A stretch of 64,000 bases of DNA from Nitrosomonas sp. sh817 (GTDB lineage Bacteria > Pseudomonadota > Gammaproteobacteria > Burkholderiales > Nitrosomonadaceae). Below are positions 9,158 to 17,495 of the stretch, in pieces. How positions within the stretch are numbered: the stretch's first letter is position 1; the number at the start of each line of letters is the position of its first letter. Below the pieces are notes generated by a model, which saw only the letters and a list, made by a program, of their open reading frames with translations, ran no database searches and was not told where the DNA came from. Both the position numbers and the translations under genes were made by a program. Where the stretch lies: contig NZ_CP133083.1 of the NCBI RefSeq assembly GCF_030908545.1, positions 2,861,691-2,925,690 on the forward strand. Reading direction: 5' to 3'.

Positions 9158-10048
9158 ATGACTTTCAAGAAAAAAACCATTTCACAAGTTGTAGCGGTTG
9201 CATTATGCGGAACATTCGCTGCAGCTACCCAAGCAGCTCCAGTTGTTATCAGCAACTTCAACACATCCGCTGCGATCGCTGACGCAGGCTATTTTTCTGC
9301 AACAGCACCGGGCGGTCTAGGCATGAATTTTATGGGCCGTGAATTTGTTAATCATGGCACCTGGGCTTCCAACTATTCTTTAAGCGTTGGTGGAGCGCTC
9401 GTTGCAGTTGCTGATGAAGCAGTTGGTGGCGATACCAGCAACCCGTTGGGTGCTGTTGCAATCCCAGTGACCGGTGCGGTAGAAGTTAACACCAACCTGC
9501 CTTTTGGCGCGAATGGCTGGACCTTTACTCAAACAGTATCGATTCCTTCAGACGGCCATGTTTCTGTCATGATCAACCTGACCAATACATCATCATCAGT
9601 TGCTAGCGATGTACTGTGGAGCGTTGGTGTCGATCCGGACCAAGGCGTTCCTTTTAACGGCGACTTTGCTACAACCAATGAAATTCTGGCAACGGGTGTA
9701 ACCGGCTCCGCAGTTAAAGCAACGAGCTCTGATGGTTATTCTTTAACACTGCAAAACACTACCAGTGCTGGTGCAAATGCTATTGGAGCTTATGTTGATA
9801 CGGTATTCGGCAGCTGCTGCTCTCCAATCGATCCAGCATTCATTTTCGCACAAAACCAAGGTGTCGGTGGTTACGGTTTTGCTGATCATTCCATCAACTT
9901 GGCATATGATCTGGGCGATATTCTCCCAGGTCAAACGGTTACCTTCGGTTATGAATACATCATGGCCGTTCCAGAACCAGAAACCTATGCCATGTTGCTG
10001 GCAGGCCTTGGTTTGATTGGCTTCTCACTGCGCCGTCGTAGTGCTTAA
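9158..10048 (+). CDS. PEP-CTERM sorting domain protein 1 (secreted surface protein)
   Basis: A 296-residue secreted protein. It has a signal peptide (MTFKKKT, a hydrophobic core, then AATQAAPV with probable cleavage after Ala-Gln-Ala), a Gly/Ser/Thr-rich beta-type body, and a C-terminal tripartite tag: VPEPETYAMLLAGLGLIGF, then an arginine cluster LRRRSA. Such tags are recognised by exosortase (EpsH/XrtA family), which moves proteins to the surface in exopolysaccharide-producing Gram-negatives. No exosortase is in the window. The start is fixed by AAAGGAG just upstream. The upstream frame extension is not used. A strong terminator follows. Confidence 0.9.
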   Translation: MTFKKKTISQVVAVALCGTFAAATQAAPVVISNFNTSAAIADAGYFSATAPGGLGMNFMGREFVNHGTWASNYSLSVGGALVAVADEAVGGDTSNPLGAVAIPVTGAVEVNTNLPFGANGWTFTQTVSIPSDGHVSVMINLTNTSSSVASDVLWSVGVDPDQGVPFNGDFATTNEILATGVTGSAVKATSSDGYSLTLQNTTSAGANAIGAYVDTVFGSCCSPIDPAFIFAQNQGVGGYGFADHSINLAYDLGDILPGQTVTFGYEYIMAVPEPETYAMLLAGLGLIGFSLRRRSA

Positions 10049-10077
10049 TTAGATACAATAGAAGCTAATAAAAAATT

Positions 10078-10115
10078 ACAAGCCGCAGAGATCACTCTCT
10101 GCGGCTTGTTTTTTT
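10078..10115. terminator. Strong, probably bidirectional Rho-independent terminator
   Basis: A 14-bp perfect stem, ACAAGCCGCAGAGA / TCTCTGCGGCTTGT, with a TCAC loop (10092-10095) is followed by seven T. An A-run precedes it on the plus strand, so it can also serve the leftward gene ending at 10136. Confidence 0.92.
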
Positions 10116-10135
10116 GTAGTTGCTCCCAGGATCCG

Positions 10136-10783
10136 CTATTTCTCCAGCAAATAATCAATAGCAATGTTCGGCGTTAAAATCTTAGGTTGATCGCGTGCTG
10201 TTTCATTAAAAGACGGCAGAATCGTCTCAAAAAACGGAAGTATTGAATTGGTTGATCCACTGGTATGCGTGAAACCGCGATTGCGGATTATTTTTTTCAA
10301 CCTAAAAATAGATTCAGCCGGGCTGTATTCCAAAATTAAGGTATTGGTGAAAGTAAAAATGAGACTGGTGTTGAACGATGAAAGCGGATTTCTTCTTGCA
10401 CTCAAATCGGTAAATAGTGAACTGACAACGATTAATAAGTCTTTACCATTAAAAAAAGCGGTTGCAGCTATCGAATCTAGCGGTTTCGGTATTCCGTCAA
10501 ATTCGGGAATCCCGGCGTAACCAATCGCAGTTTCGCTATCGATACATGTCACCGGGTTGTTATCGATAACTCTTGGAATCCCACCGGTTAAATTGAGCCG
10601 ATACATCCCGCCGCCAACATCTTCTATTACCTCGAATCTGCTCTGAACAACGACGCTACTCGGCGTAGGATCATTCGCATCCGTCGCATTCAAACATTTA
10701 AATCCGCTGTATACAATACTGGTCGCTGAAACATTCCCATGAAATAAGCATGACACTAAAAGTAGTATTAACGGTGATTTCAT
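10136..10783 (-). CDS. Secreted protein of unknown function
   Basis: A 215-residue protein. Residues 1-20 form a signal peptide (MKSPLILLLVSCLFHGNVSA), so it is probably periplasmic or exported. The mature part has only a few cysteines, about six residues into the mature chain (GFKCLN) and near VTCID, which may pair. No known domain was recognised, and no PEP-CTERM or lipobox is present. GAGGA lies 8 bases before the ATG. It lies 65 bases downstream of the sphingolipid-type operon on the same strand and could be its last member or independent. Confidence 0.6.
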   Translation of the reverse strand: MKSPLILLLVSCLFHGNVSATSIVYSGFKCLNATDANDPTPSSVVVQSRFEVIEDVGGGMYRLNLTGGIPRVIDNNPVTCIDSETAIGYAGIPEFDGIPKPLDSIAATAFFNGKDLLIVVSSLFTDLSARRNPLSSFNTSLIFTFTNTLILEYSPAESIFRLKKIIRNRGFTHTSGSTNSILPFFETILPSFNETARDQPKILTPNIAIDYLLEK

Positions 10784-10848
10784 GGAGGATTCCTCATTGA
10801 TGAAATGCGAATACTTGGGATATATTCCCCAGCGATGAAACGCAAAAC

Positions 10849-12030
10849 TTATATCAAAGCGCGCAGACGGGTAAACACATCTCCGACGTATTGAATTTGT
10901 TCCTGCGTATGCGCTGCATTAACACTGCAACGAACCAGAGACTTCCCTTCCGGCGCAGCCGGCGGGAGAATCAGATTGACATAGATATTGTTTTCAAGCA
11001 ATTTCTGCCAAAGCATCAAAGCCTGCTGAGGCGTGTCGACAATAGCCGCAATCACCGGACCGGGATCCGGTCCGAGTCTATACCCGGCTTCTTTGAGTTG
11101 CGTATAAAGCTGTGTGCAATTACGCCATAATTGTTCACGTAGATGATTGCCTTTTCTGAGTAATTCCAATGCCGCGCGAGTCGATGCGATCGTTGCAGGG
11201 GATGGTGAAGCGGTAAAAATATAGGGATGGCTGACATAGCGAAGTTGCTCGAGCTGCGGATGATTGCTGACGCAAAATCCACCGATGCTGCATAAGCTCT
11301 TACTGAAAGTACCGGTAATGAAATCAACGTCTTTCAGCAACCCGGTTTTTTCAACCAAGCCTTGTCCCGTTTCACCTAACACACCCAGAGAATGCGCTTC
11401 ATCGAGAAGCAAAACACCGCCATAAGCTTTTTTTATCTCCACAATTTCGGCCAAAGGTGCCTGATCTCCCAGCATGCTGTAGATTCCCTCAGCGATAATG
11501 AGCGTCGTCTCAACCCGACCACCCAGTCTACGCAATCGTTTTTCCATGTCGGCAGGATCATTGTGTTTAAAGCGGATGATATCCGCGCCACTTAAAATAC
11601 AACCGTCGTAGATGCTCGCATGTGAATCTCCGTCAATCAATACCGTGTCCCCGGGGCCGACTAATCCGGAAATGGTGCCCAAGTTAGCCTGATACCCAGT
11701 CGTAAATACGATGCCGGAACTGCACTGATAAAACTCGGCGAATTCCCGCTCCAGCGCACGATGACCGGAATAGCTGCCATTCGCCATCCGCGATCCGGTT
11801 GTTCCGGTACCTTCGTTGTCAATCGCTTCATGCGCTGCCCGGATACATTCGGGCGCAAAGGTTAACCCCAGGTAGTTATTGGTACCCAGCAACAGCACGC
11901 GGCGGTCACCAATTCTTGCCTCGGTTGCTGAATACACTTCTTCAATCGGCACCCCAAATGCACCAACACCATCGGGTAAAAGCGCTTTTCTTGCTGCGGC
12001 AGCAGCATCCAGTTTCTCAAGTAAATTCAT
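10849..12030 (-). CDS. spt: Serine palmitoyltransferase-like alpha-oxoamine synthase
   Basis: A 393-residue PLP enzyme of the KBL/AONS/SPT family. The PLP lysine is Lys244 in TGTFSKSLCSIGG. Asp210 and His213 lie in LDEAHSLG, and His137 is the ring-stacking residue. The segment GTNNYLGLTF with GTGTTGSRMANGSYSGH closely resembles soluble bacterial serine palmitoyltransferases (Sphingomonas type). The predicted reaction is serine plus acyl thioester to 3-ketosphinganine. Its ATG overlaps the acyl carrier protein stop (ATGA), and an acyl-AMP ligase and a reductase sit upstream. The main alternative, biotin-pathway AONS (BioF) or Kbl, is less likely because no bio or threonine genes are near. Confidence 0.8.
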   Translation of the reverse strand: MNLLEKLDAAAAARKALLPDGVGAFGVPIEEVYSATEARIGDRRVLLLGTNNYLGLTFAPECIRAAHEAIDNEGTGTTGSRMANGSYSGHRALEREFAEFYQCSSGIVFTTGYQANLGTISGLVGPGDTVLIDGDSHASIYDGCILSGADIIRFKHNDPADMEKRLRRLGGRVETTLIIAEGIYSMLGDQAPLAEIVEIKKAYGGVLLLDEAHSLGVLGETGQGLVEKTGLLKDVDFITGTFSKSLCSIGGFCVSNHPQLEQLRYVSHPYIFTASPSPATIASTRAALELLRKGNHLREQLWRNCTQLYTQLKEAGYRLGPDPGPVIAAIVDTPQQALMLWQKLLENNIYVNLILPPAAPEGKSLVRCSVNAAHTQEQIQYVGDVFTRLRALI

Positions 12031-12284
12031 GATGATGCAAATTTAATTTTATATACCAAGTCAGCCAGTTCTCTGACTGTCTGAACATCCGCTAATGCAT
12101 TGATTGGAATTGATACATCAAAGGTATCTTCAATTTCCATGATCAGATTCAATAATTTAATTGAATCAATGGATAATTGACTAATCAGGTTGGTGTCTGG
12201 GGAAATTTCTACATCTACATTTGTAAGCGCACTCAGTCGTTCACAAAGCAGTGCTGTGATTTCTTTGTAATTACTGTCAGTCAT
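12027..12284 (-). CDS. Dedicated acyl carrier protein of the sphingolipid-type operon
   Basis: An 85-residue acidic ACP. The phosphopantetheine attachment site is Ser41 in LSIDSIKLLNL, where DSI replaces the usual DSL. The size and helical pattern fit an ACP, but the sequence is not that of housekeeping AcpP. It sits between the SDR and SPT genes, and its stop overlaps the SPT start by 4 bases. It probably carries the acyl group loaded by the upstream ligase and presents it to the SPT-like enzyme, as proposed for the Caulobacter ceramide cluster. Confidence 0.88.
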   Translation of the reverse strand: MTDSNYKEITALLCERLSALTNVDVEISPDTNLISQLSIDSIKLLNLIMEIEDTFDVSIPINALADVQTVRELADLVYKIKFASS

Positions 12285-12309
12285 AAATAGAATGAGTTAA
12301 TTTGAATAA

Positions 12310-13224
12310 TTAAACCATTTCCGTCAGCACATCCTGCAGGCGGATTTTAGGCTCCCAGGCAGGTAACGCTCGCATTAAAGGCGTATTGTCGCAAACCCAA
12401 TTGCTATGTTGCAATTCATTCACTTTTCCTGGCGTCAGCATCGGAGAATAACGAAATATACGGGATAGCATGAGATTTGAGCATGCAATGTAACGAATGA
12501 GTTTATCTGGTATCGTAACACAGCGTACCGGCCTCATCCATCTTTGTTCAGCCAGATTAGCTAACTGCTGATAACTATATCCATTGGGCGTGCCATCATC
12601 AAGCTCGAAAATTCCGCTAACATTTTTTTCCGCTGCGAGCCAAGTCTGTGCGGCAGCCACCAAGTCATACACATGGATTAATCCGAAACGATTATGGATG
12701 TTGCCTACTACAGGAAGGAATCCACGGTGCATAGCCTCAAATAAAGGCCTTAGTTCTTTATCACCCGGTCCGTAAACAGCCGTAGGACGAAAGATAGCCC
12801 ACGGTAGCGCTTCTGAACAATTAATCAGTTTTTGCTCGGACAAATATTTGCTTCGCGCATACCACGATAATTCCGGTTCGCGGGCTGCTAAGGATGAAAT
12901 TAGTAGAAAGCGTGGGAAAGGCCTGTGATTCAGAAGAACCGAGAGAAGATTCTCTGTTCCGGCTATATTGGGTTGCAGAAATTCCTTGAACGAACCGCCT
13001 CTTACCGTAGCTGCGCAGTGTATGACAGCCGAAACATCTTTGACTAATTGGTCCAGTGCCTTGATATTGTCAAGATCACCATGAATCCATTGAATTTCTT
13101 TATTTGTATCCGGCTGGCCTGTCCGTGTCAATGCACGAACTGACCAGCCTTCACGAATTAATGCCTGTACTAGTACGCTTCCTATGAAACCAGTAGCACC
13201 TGTGACGGCTACTAATTTAGGCAT
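12310..13224 (-). CDS. NAD-dependent epimerase/SDR, candidate ceramide-pathway reductase (CerR-like)
   Basis: A 304-residue extended SDR. The Rossmann motif TGATGFIGS is at residues 8-16, and the active-site pair is Tyr and Lys in YARSKYL. It lies between the acyl-AMP ligase (9 bases) and the ACP (25 bases), all leftward. In Caulobacter crescentus, an SDR in the same position of the spt-acp cluster reduces the 3-keto group during ceramide synthesis. By position and family this is the candidate equivalent. The substrate is inferred; sequence alone shows only a nucleotide-sugar-epimerase-like fold. Confidence 0.75.
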   Translation of the reverse strand: MPKLVAVTGATGFIGSVLVQALIREGWSVRALTRTGQPDTNKEIQWIHGDLDNIKALDQLVKDVSAVIHCAATVRGGSFKEFLQPNIAGTENLLSVLLNHRPFPRFLLISSLAAREPELSWYARSKYLSEQKLINCSEALPWAIFRPTAVYGPGDKELRPLFEAMHRGFLPVVGNIHNRFGLIHVYDLVAAAQTWLAAEKNVSGIFELDDGTPNGYSYQQLANLAEQRWMRPVRCVTIPDKLIRYIACSNLMLSRIFRYSPMLTPGKVNELQHSNWVCDNTPLMRALPAWEPKIRLQDVLTEMV

Positions 13225-13233
13225 ACACGATTA

Positions 13234-15057
13234 TTATCTATCGCCCGACTCTACAAAAGAAAGCTGATTGGTAACATTCGCTCTTTGAATATAACCTTGT
13301 CTTGCGGCAAAGCGAGAAAGCTTACCTGAAGAGGTCCTTGGTAAAGTATGAGGTGGAACCAATTCAACCACACAATTTACACCGAACGCCATATAAACAA
13401 ATTGCTGCAATCTGGTTATTAATGATTGCCGCTCGGTTACTGTGGCAAGCCTGCATTCTATTACTAGAACGATCGTAGTGGTGCCGTCTTCATCCGTCAC
13501 ACCGAAAGCAGAAGCTTCACGTGACCGCACTTCCGGTTGCTGCTCTGCCAATTCTTCGATATCTTGCGCACGGATATTACGGCCATTGACAATAATGACA
13601 TCCGTCCTTCGCCCGGTAATATACAAGTCTCCTTCAAACAAGAAGCCAATATCTCCGGTATCAAGCCAGTTACCAGCTTTTAGCGCTTTATTCGTTTCTT
13701 CAGGATTATTGTAATATCCAGTCATCAGACTGTCGCCTTGCACTAAGACACTGCCAACCATCATTTCCGACAACTGCTGGCCATCTTCATCGACAATCTT
13801 TACGGTATGTCCGGGTAGAGGACGACCACAATTTACAAATTCATTTTGCTTACGGCCATCTGCCTGCAATCTTGCAGCCATTTTTTTATCAATCAATGTC
13901 TTGCTATCGACTTGAATGCTTTTGCAACCTTCGCCAATTTTTGAAAAGGTTACAGCAAGTGTAGATTCCGCCAAGCCATAGCAGGGCAAAAACGCATTCT
14001 TGTCAAATCCAGCCGAAGCGAACTTCTCTGCAAAGTTCCTTAAGGTCTCCGGGCGAATCATTTCAGCACCGATGCCGGCAGCTCGCCAGCAATTTAAATC
14101 GAGCTCTTTAAGATCAGACTCTCTCACTCGCAATGTGCAAAGTTTCAAGCCAAAAGGCTGACTGAATGCAACAGTGCAACGGTTTCTGCTAATCAATCGA
14201 AGCCATTGCAGAGGCCGAATTGCAAAATCCCTAGTTGCCAAATAGTCAACGGAAATTTGCGTGACCATAGGAGCCAAAACCAGTCCAACCAATCCCATGT
14301 CATGATAGAAAGGCAACCATGAGGCGGAACGGTCTGTAGGTCTGATTTGCAAACCATTCCGGACAATTCCTTGCAAATTGCTCATTAAAGCGCGCTCCGT
14401 GATAACCACTCCTCTTGGCGTACGCGTGCTGCCCGAGGTAAATTGCAAGTAAGCAATCTCTTCAGGATGATTCGGAAGGAAATCGATATCTTTCGATGGC
14501 GCTTCGCTTAATTTTCCAGGTGTACCAACCCACTGCAAATAGCTTGCCCCAACAGTCGCTTCTTCAAGAAAACCAATATAATCAAGATTTGCTAATGCAA
14601 TGCTAGCTTGACTGCTTTCCAGCATTCCCCGTAATTGCTGAACATAGATGGCATGACTGCCGAGATTAACGGGTATTGGCATTGCAAAAGGTGCTAAACC
14701 AGCATAGCGACATGCAAAAAACAATTCGATAAACTCTGGCGAAGTATCAGCAATAATTGCAACACGACTACCCGGCGATAACTCAAAACCCGCCAGCTTC
14801 TGTGCTAAAGCGCGAGCGTTTTCTCTGAGCCTGCTGTAGGGCAGTACCGAGCGTAAATTGCCTTTGGCATCGTAAAAATTATAGCCTGTCGTACCTTGTG
14901 CCGCGTATTCCAATGCACTCGTTAGAGTATCAAAACCAGCCAATCTCTGTGACAGAGAATTAAGTGTTGGCGTTGGTGTTAATTGTATTTCGCTTGAAGG
15001 TTGAAAATCAAACGCCTGCGTTAGCGGAGCGTTCAACTTGGTTATTGTCGAACTCAA
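13234..15057 (-). CDS. Fatty acyl-AMP ligase / acyl-ACP synthetase
   Basis: A 607-residue adenylate-forming enzyme. The A3 P-loop-like motif LQFTSGSTRTPRGV, an aromatic WLPFYHDMGLVG region, GLAES and the hinge TGDIGFLFEGDLYITGRRTD are all typical of fatty acyl-AMP ligases (FAAL) that load ACPs. It is the first gene of the operon, with about 290 bases upstream that must hold the promoter; no clear promoter was read there. It probably activates a fatty acid and passes it to the ACP encoded two genes downstream. Confidence 0.88.
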   Translation of the reverse strand: MSSTITKLNAPLTQAFDFQPSSEIQLTPTPTLNSLSQRLAGFDTLTSALEYAAQGTTGYNFYDAKGNLRSVLPYSRLRENARALAQKLAGFELSPGSRVAIIADTSPEFIELFFACRYAGLAPFAMPIPVNLGSHAIYVQQLRGMLESSQASIALANLDYIGFLEEATVGASYLQWVGTPGKLSEAPSKDIDFLPNHPEEIAYLQFTSGSTRTPRGVVITERALMSNLQGIVRNGLQIRPTDRSASWLPFYHDMGLVGLVLAPMVTQISVDYLATRDFAIRPLQWLRLISRNRCTVAFSQPFGLKLCTLRVRESDLKELDLNCWRAAGIGAEMIRPETLRNFAEKFASAGFDKNAFLPCYGLAESTLAVTFSKIGEGCKSIQVDSKTLIDKKMAARLQADGRKQNEFVNCGRPLPGHTVKIVDEDGQQLSEMMVGSVLVQGDSLMTGYYNNPEETNKALKAGNWLDTGDIGFLFEGDLYITGRRTDVIIVNGRNIRAQDIEELAEQQPEVRSREASAFGVTDEDGTTTIVLVIECRLATVTERQSLITRLQQFVYMAFGVNCVVELVPPHTLPRTSSGKLSRFAARQGYIQRANVTNQLSFVESGDR

Positions 15058-15350
15058 GATCTTCCCCTCGAAGTAATAGTGCTTGTTATCTTACTATCTA
15101 AAGCAAGATATACCGGCTGAGCGCGCCAACTCTTATTATTAATTTTTGATGACGATATTATTGCTGGCTGGAAAATTTTCATTCAAACGCTCACCACTTT
15201 ACATTGCTTAAAAATATGAGTGTGTCATATTTGACCACACCGCAGCTTATATAATGAGCTTTTTCATGTCAAGGCAATATTAGGAATGGTGTTGTACCAA
15301 AACAACAATTATTGTAACCGAAGTTACTTCAGTGTAATACCACCGGTTAT

Positions 15351-16604
15351 CTATTTCTCAGGGCTATTGACGCAACGCTCTTCGGCACTGTTTTCTGAAG
15401 CAATCTCAACACGATTCCTGCCCCGATGCTTCGCCGAATAGAGCGCTTTATCAGCGCGACGTAGCAGTAGATTGGCGTCTAATATATCCGGAATCGAACC
15501 AATGGCAACACCCAGGCTAATTGTGACCGGAATCAGCGAATGGTCGGCTTGAATTGCTTTGCAGGCAACGGCTGCGCGAAGTCTTTCGGCTGCTTTAATG
15601 GCTCCATCCCGGTCATAGGGAGAAATGATCGCCAGGAATTCTTCACCGCCATAACGACCGATATACTCATGAACGCGCGCTGATTGCGATAACCGGCCGG
15701 CGATTTCGCACAATACCGCATCGCCTGCGAGGTGGCCATAGGTATCATTGATGTTTTTAAAATGATCGATGTCAATCATGATGACAGCAATTCCATACCC
15801 CCCCCGTTTGGCTCTTTGAATTTGTTTGTGCAAAATGTCGAAAATGGCCATCCGATTGAGCAATCCGGTCAGCACATCATGCGTAACACGCTGTTCCAAA
15901 GACCTTTTCTGTGCCATGAGTTGTTTATTTTGTTTGACCCCCCGATATAATTGTGTTTTTTCAATCAAGGCGGATAACTGACTGGCGATCTGCAAAGGCA
16001 AGCCTTGATACAGGTTCGAGTCTTTGAAAACATTCTTTTTCCGGCTGGAGAAAAAAACGAACCCAAGCACTTTCCCCGTTGCGAGCAAAGGACAAATGAG
16101 ACATGAGCGAATTCCTTCACGAAAAATTGCTTGTGTCAGCCGGGATGCGGGAAATTCTTCAAGGTGAGAATTCAGATCATTAATTATCAGCATCTCCCGG
16201 GAATTGAGGATAGTCTGCAGCGCTTTGTCGGACATTGGAATTGATTGTCCGATATTTAATACCAAACGCTGATAGCAAGCCCGCGACCAATGCAATTTCA
16301 GCTTATTCCCTTCGCTCTCCAGCAGTGCCAAGGTGATACGATCATAAGATAAATGTTGCTTAAATGACTCAAAAATATGATTCAACACATCGATCAGATG
16401 AAGATTGAGATTGCACTCAAGCATGATCCGATAGAGCGATTGTGTTCTTTCTGACTGTCTCTGAAGATAATCGGACAACGCCTTCAGCGACTTGCCCAAA
16501 TGTCCGATCTCATCGTCGCCAACTGGAATATCCAGTGTAAAATCACCCCGTGCCATCGCTTCCGCTGCTTTCTGCAAGACTAGAATTCGATCATTTCTTT
16601 TCAT
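15351..16604 (-). CDS. Diguanylate cyclase with HAMP-like, GAF and GGDEF domains
   Basis: A 417-residue protein. Residues 1-50 look like a HAMP-type segment (IPVGDDEIGHLGKSL). About 60-225 is a GAF sensor domain. About 245-405 is GGDEF with the active-site motif RYGGEEFL, so it should make cyclic di-GMP from GTP. No transmembrane segment is seen, although a HAMP usually follows one; the protein may be cytosolic or start further upstream. The product-inhibition site, normally RxxD five residues before GGEEF, reads RVHE here, so feedback inhibition may be weak. It is a single gene, divergent from the PTS operon. Confidence 0.88.
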   Translation of the reverse strand: MKRNDRILVLQKAAEAMARGDFTLDIPVGDDEIGHLGKSLKALSDYLQRQSERTQSLYRIMLECNLNLHLIDVLNHIFESFKQHLSYDRITLALLESEGNKLKLHWSRACYQRLVLNIGQSIPMSDKALQTILNSREMLIINDLNSHLEEFPASRLTQAIFREGIRSCLICPLLATGKVLGFVFFSSRKKNVFKDSNLYQGLPLQIASQLSALIEKTQLYRGVKQNKQLMAQKRSLEQRVTHDVLTGLLNRMAIFDILHKQIQRAKRGGYGIAVIMIDIDHFKNINDTYGHLAGDAVLCEIAGRLSQSARVHEYIGRYGGEEFLAIISPYDRDGAIKAAERLRAAVACKAIQADHSLIPVTISLGVAIGSIPDILDANLLLRRADKALYSAKHRGRNRVEIASENSAEERCVNSPEK

Positions 16605-16830
16605 GTTTTGGCTAACCGGATCATTAAGAAAGTTAGAACAGATTGTTGTTATTCACCCTCGATTTTGATTTTTCCAAAGTTATTAATTCAAAATATACCG
16701 CAACGAATCGTAGCGTTGTTAAGAAATATACGCGTTTCTCAAAAGATTTTCATAATAACGCTTGATAGTTGGCTATTTCCAAGCACTGTCGATGCTAAAA
16801 TGAACCCAAACAAGGATTCATGCAAACAAG

Positions 16831-17223
16831 ATGATAGGAATTTTAGTAATAACACATGAAGAATTAGGCGAACATTTGATCCGTTGCGCCAGCCATGTTC
16901 TAGGAACGAAGCCGCCGCAACTCGCGTATCTCGGCGTTTTTGTCGAGGATGATCCCAATACCGTGCTTTCCAATGCACGCAACTTGTTAACGCAATTGGA
17001 CAGCGGAGCAGGCACGCTAATCATTACGGATATGCTCGGGGCAACACCTTGTAATATTGCCAGCCGTTTGATTCAACCGGGTAAAGTGGAGTGTCTTGCG
17101 GGCGCTAACTTGCCAATGTTAGTCCGGGCATTGACATATCGCACCGAGCCGCTTCCGGTAGTAACTGAAAAGGGATTGAGCGGCGGTCAGTGCGGGGTGG
17201 TGCACATTAAAGCGGAATCGTAA
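16831..17223 (+). CDS. PTS EIIA component, mannose family (regulatory)
   Basis: A 130-residue EIIA-Man domain. The phosphorylated histidine is His9 (VITHEELG), followed by the conserved GVFVEDDP and TDMLGATPCN segments. It stands alone without IIB, IIC or IID sugar permease domains, and HPr and enzyme I follow at once (gap of 2 bases). This layout is typical of the regulatory PTS in betaproteobacteria, where the phosphate chain ends on EIIA proteins and controls other functions rather than sugar uptake. The promoter should lie in 16605-16830. Confidence 0.9.
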   Translation: MIGILVITHEELGEHLIRCASHVLGTKPPQLAYLGVFVEDDPNTVLSNARNLLTQLDSGAGTLIITDMLGATPCNIASRLIQPGKVECLAGANLPMLVRALTYRTEPLPVVTEKGLSGGQCGVVHIKAES

Positions 17224-17225
17224 TC

Positions 17226-17495
17226 ATGCAAATCAAAGAAGTTGAAATTGTCAATAAACTCGGGTTGCACGCACGCGCATCGGCCAAGTTGACCAAATTG
17301 GCCAGTCAATTCAAGTGCGAAGTCTGGGCCACCCGCAATAACCGGCGCGTCAATGCAAAAAGCATCATGGGGGTGATGACGCTTGCGGCCAACAAAGGCT
17401 CCCGCATTCAACTTGAAACCGAAGGAGACGACGAAGTGGAAGCAATGGCTGCCTTGACTGCGCTGGTTGAAGATTTTTTTGGTGAAGGTGAATGA
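17226..17495 (+). CDS. ptsH: PTS phosphocarrier protein HPr
   Basis: An 89-residue HPr with the phosphorylation site His15 in GLHARAS and the regulatory serine Ser46 in AKSIMGVM. The conserved Ser46 context would fit HPr kinase (HprK), which is common in betaproteobacteria but not in this window. It lies between EIIA and enzyme I; its TGA overlaps the enzyme I ATG by 4 bases. Confidence 0.95.
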   Translation: MQIKEVEIVNKLGLHARASAKLTKLASQFKCEVWATRNNRRVNAKSIMGVMTLAANKGSRIQLETEGDDEVEAMAALTALVEDFFGEGE

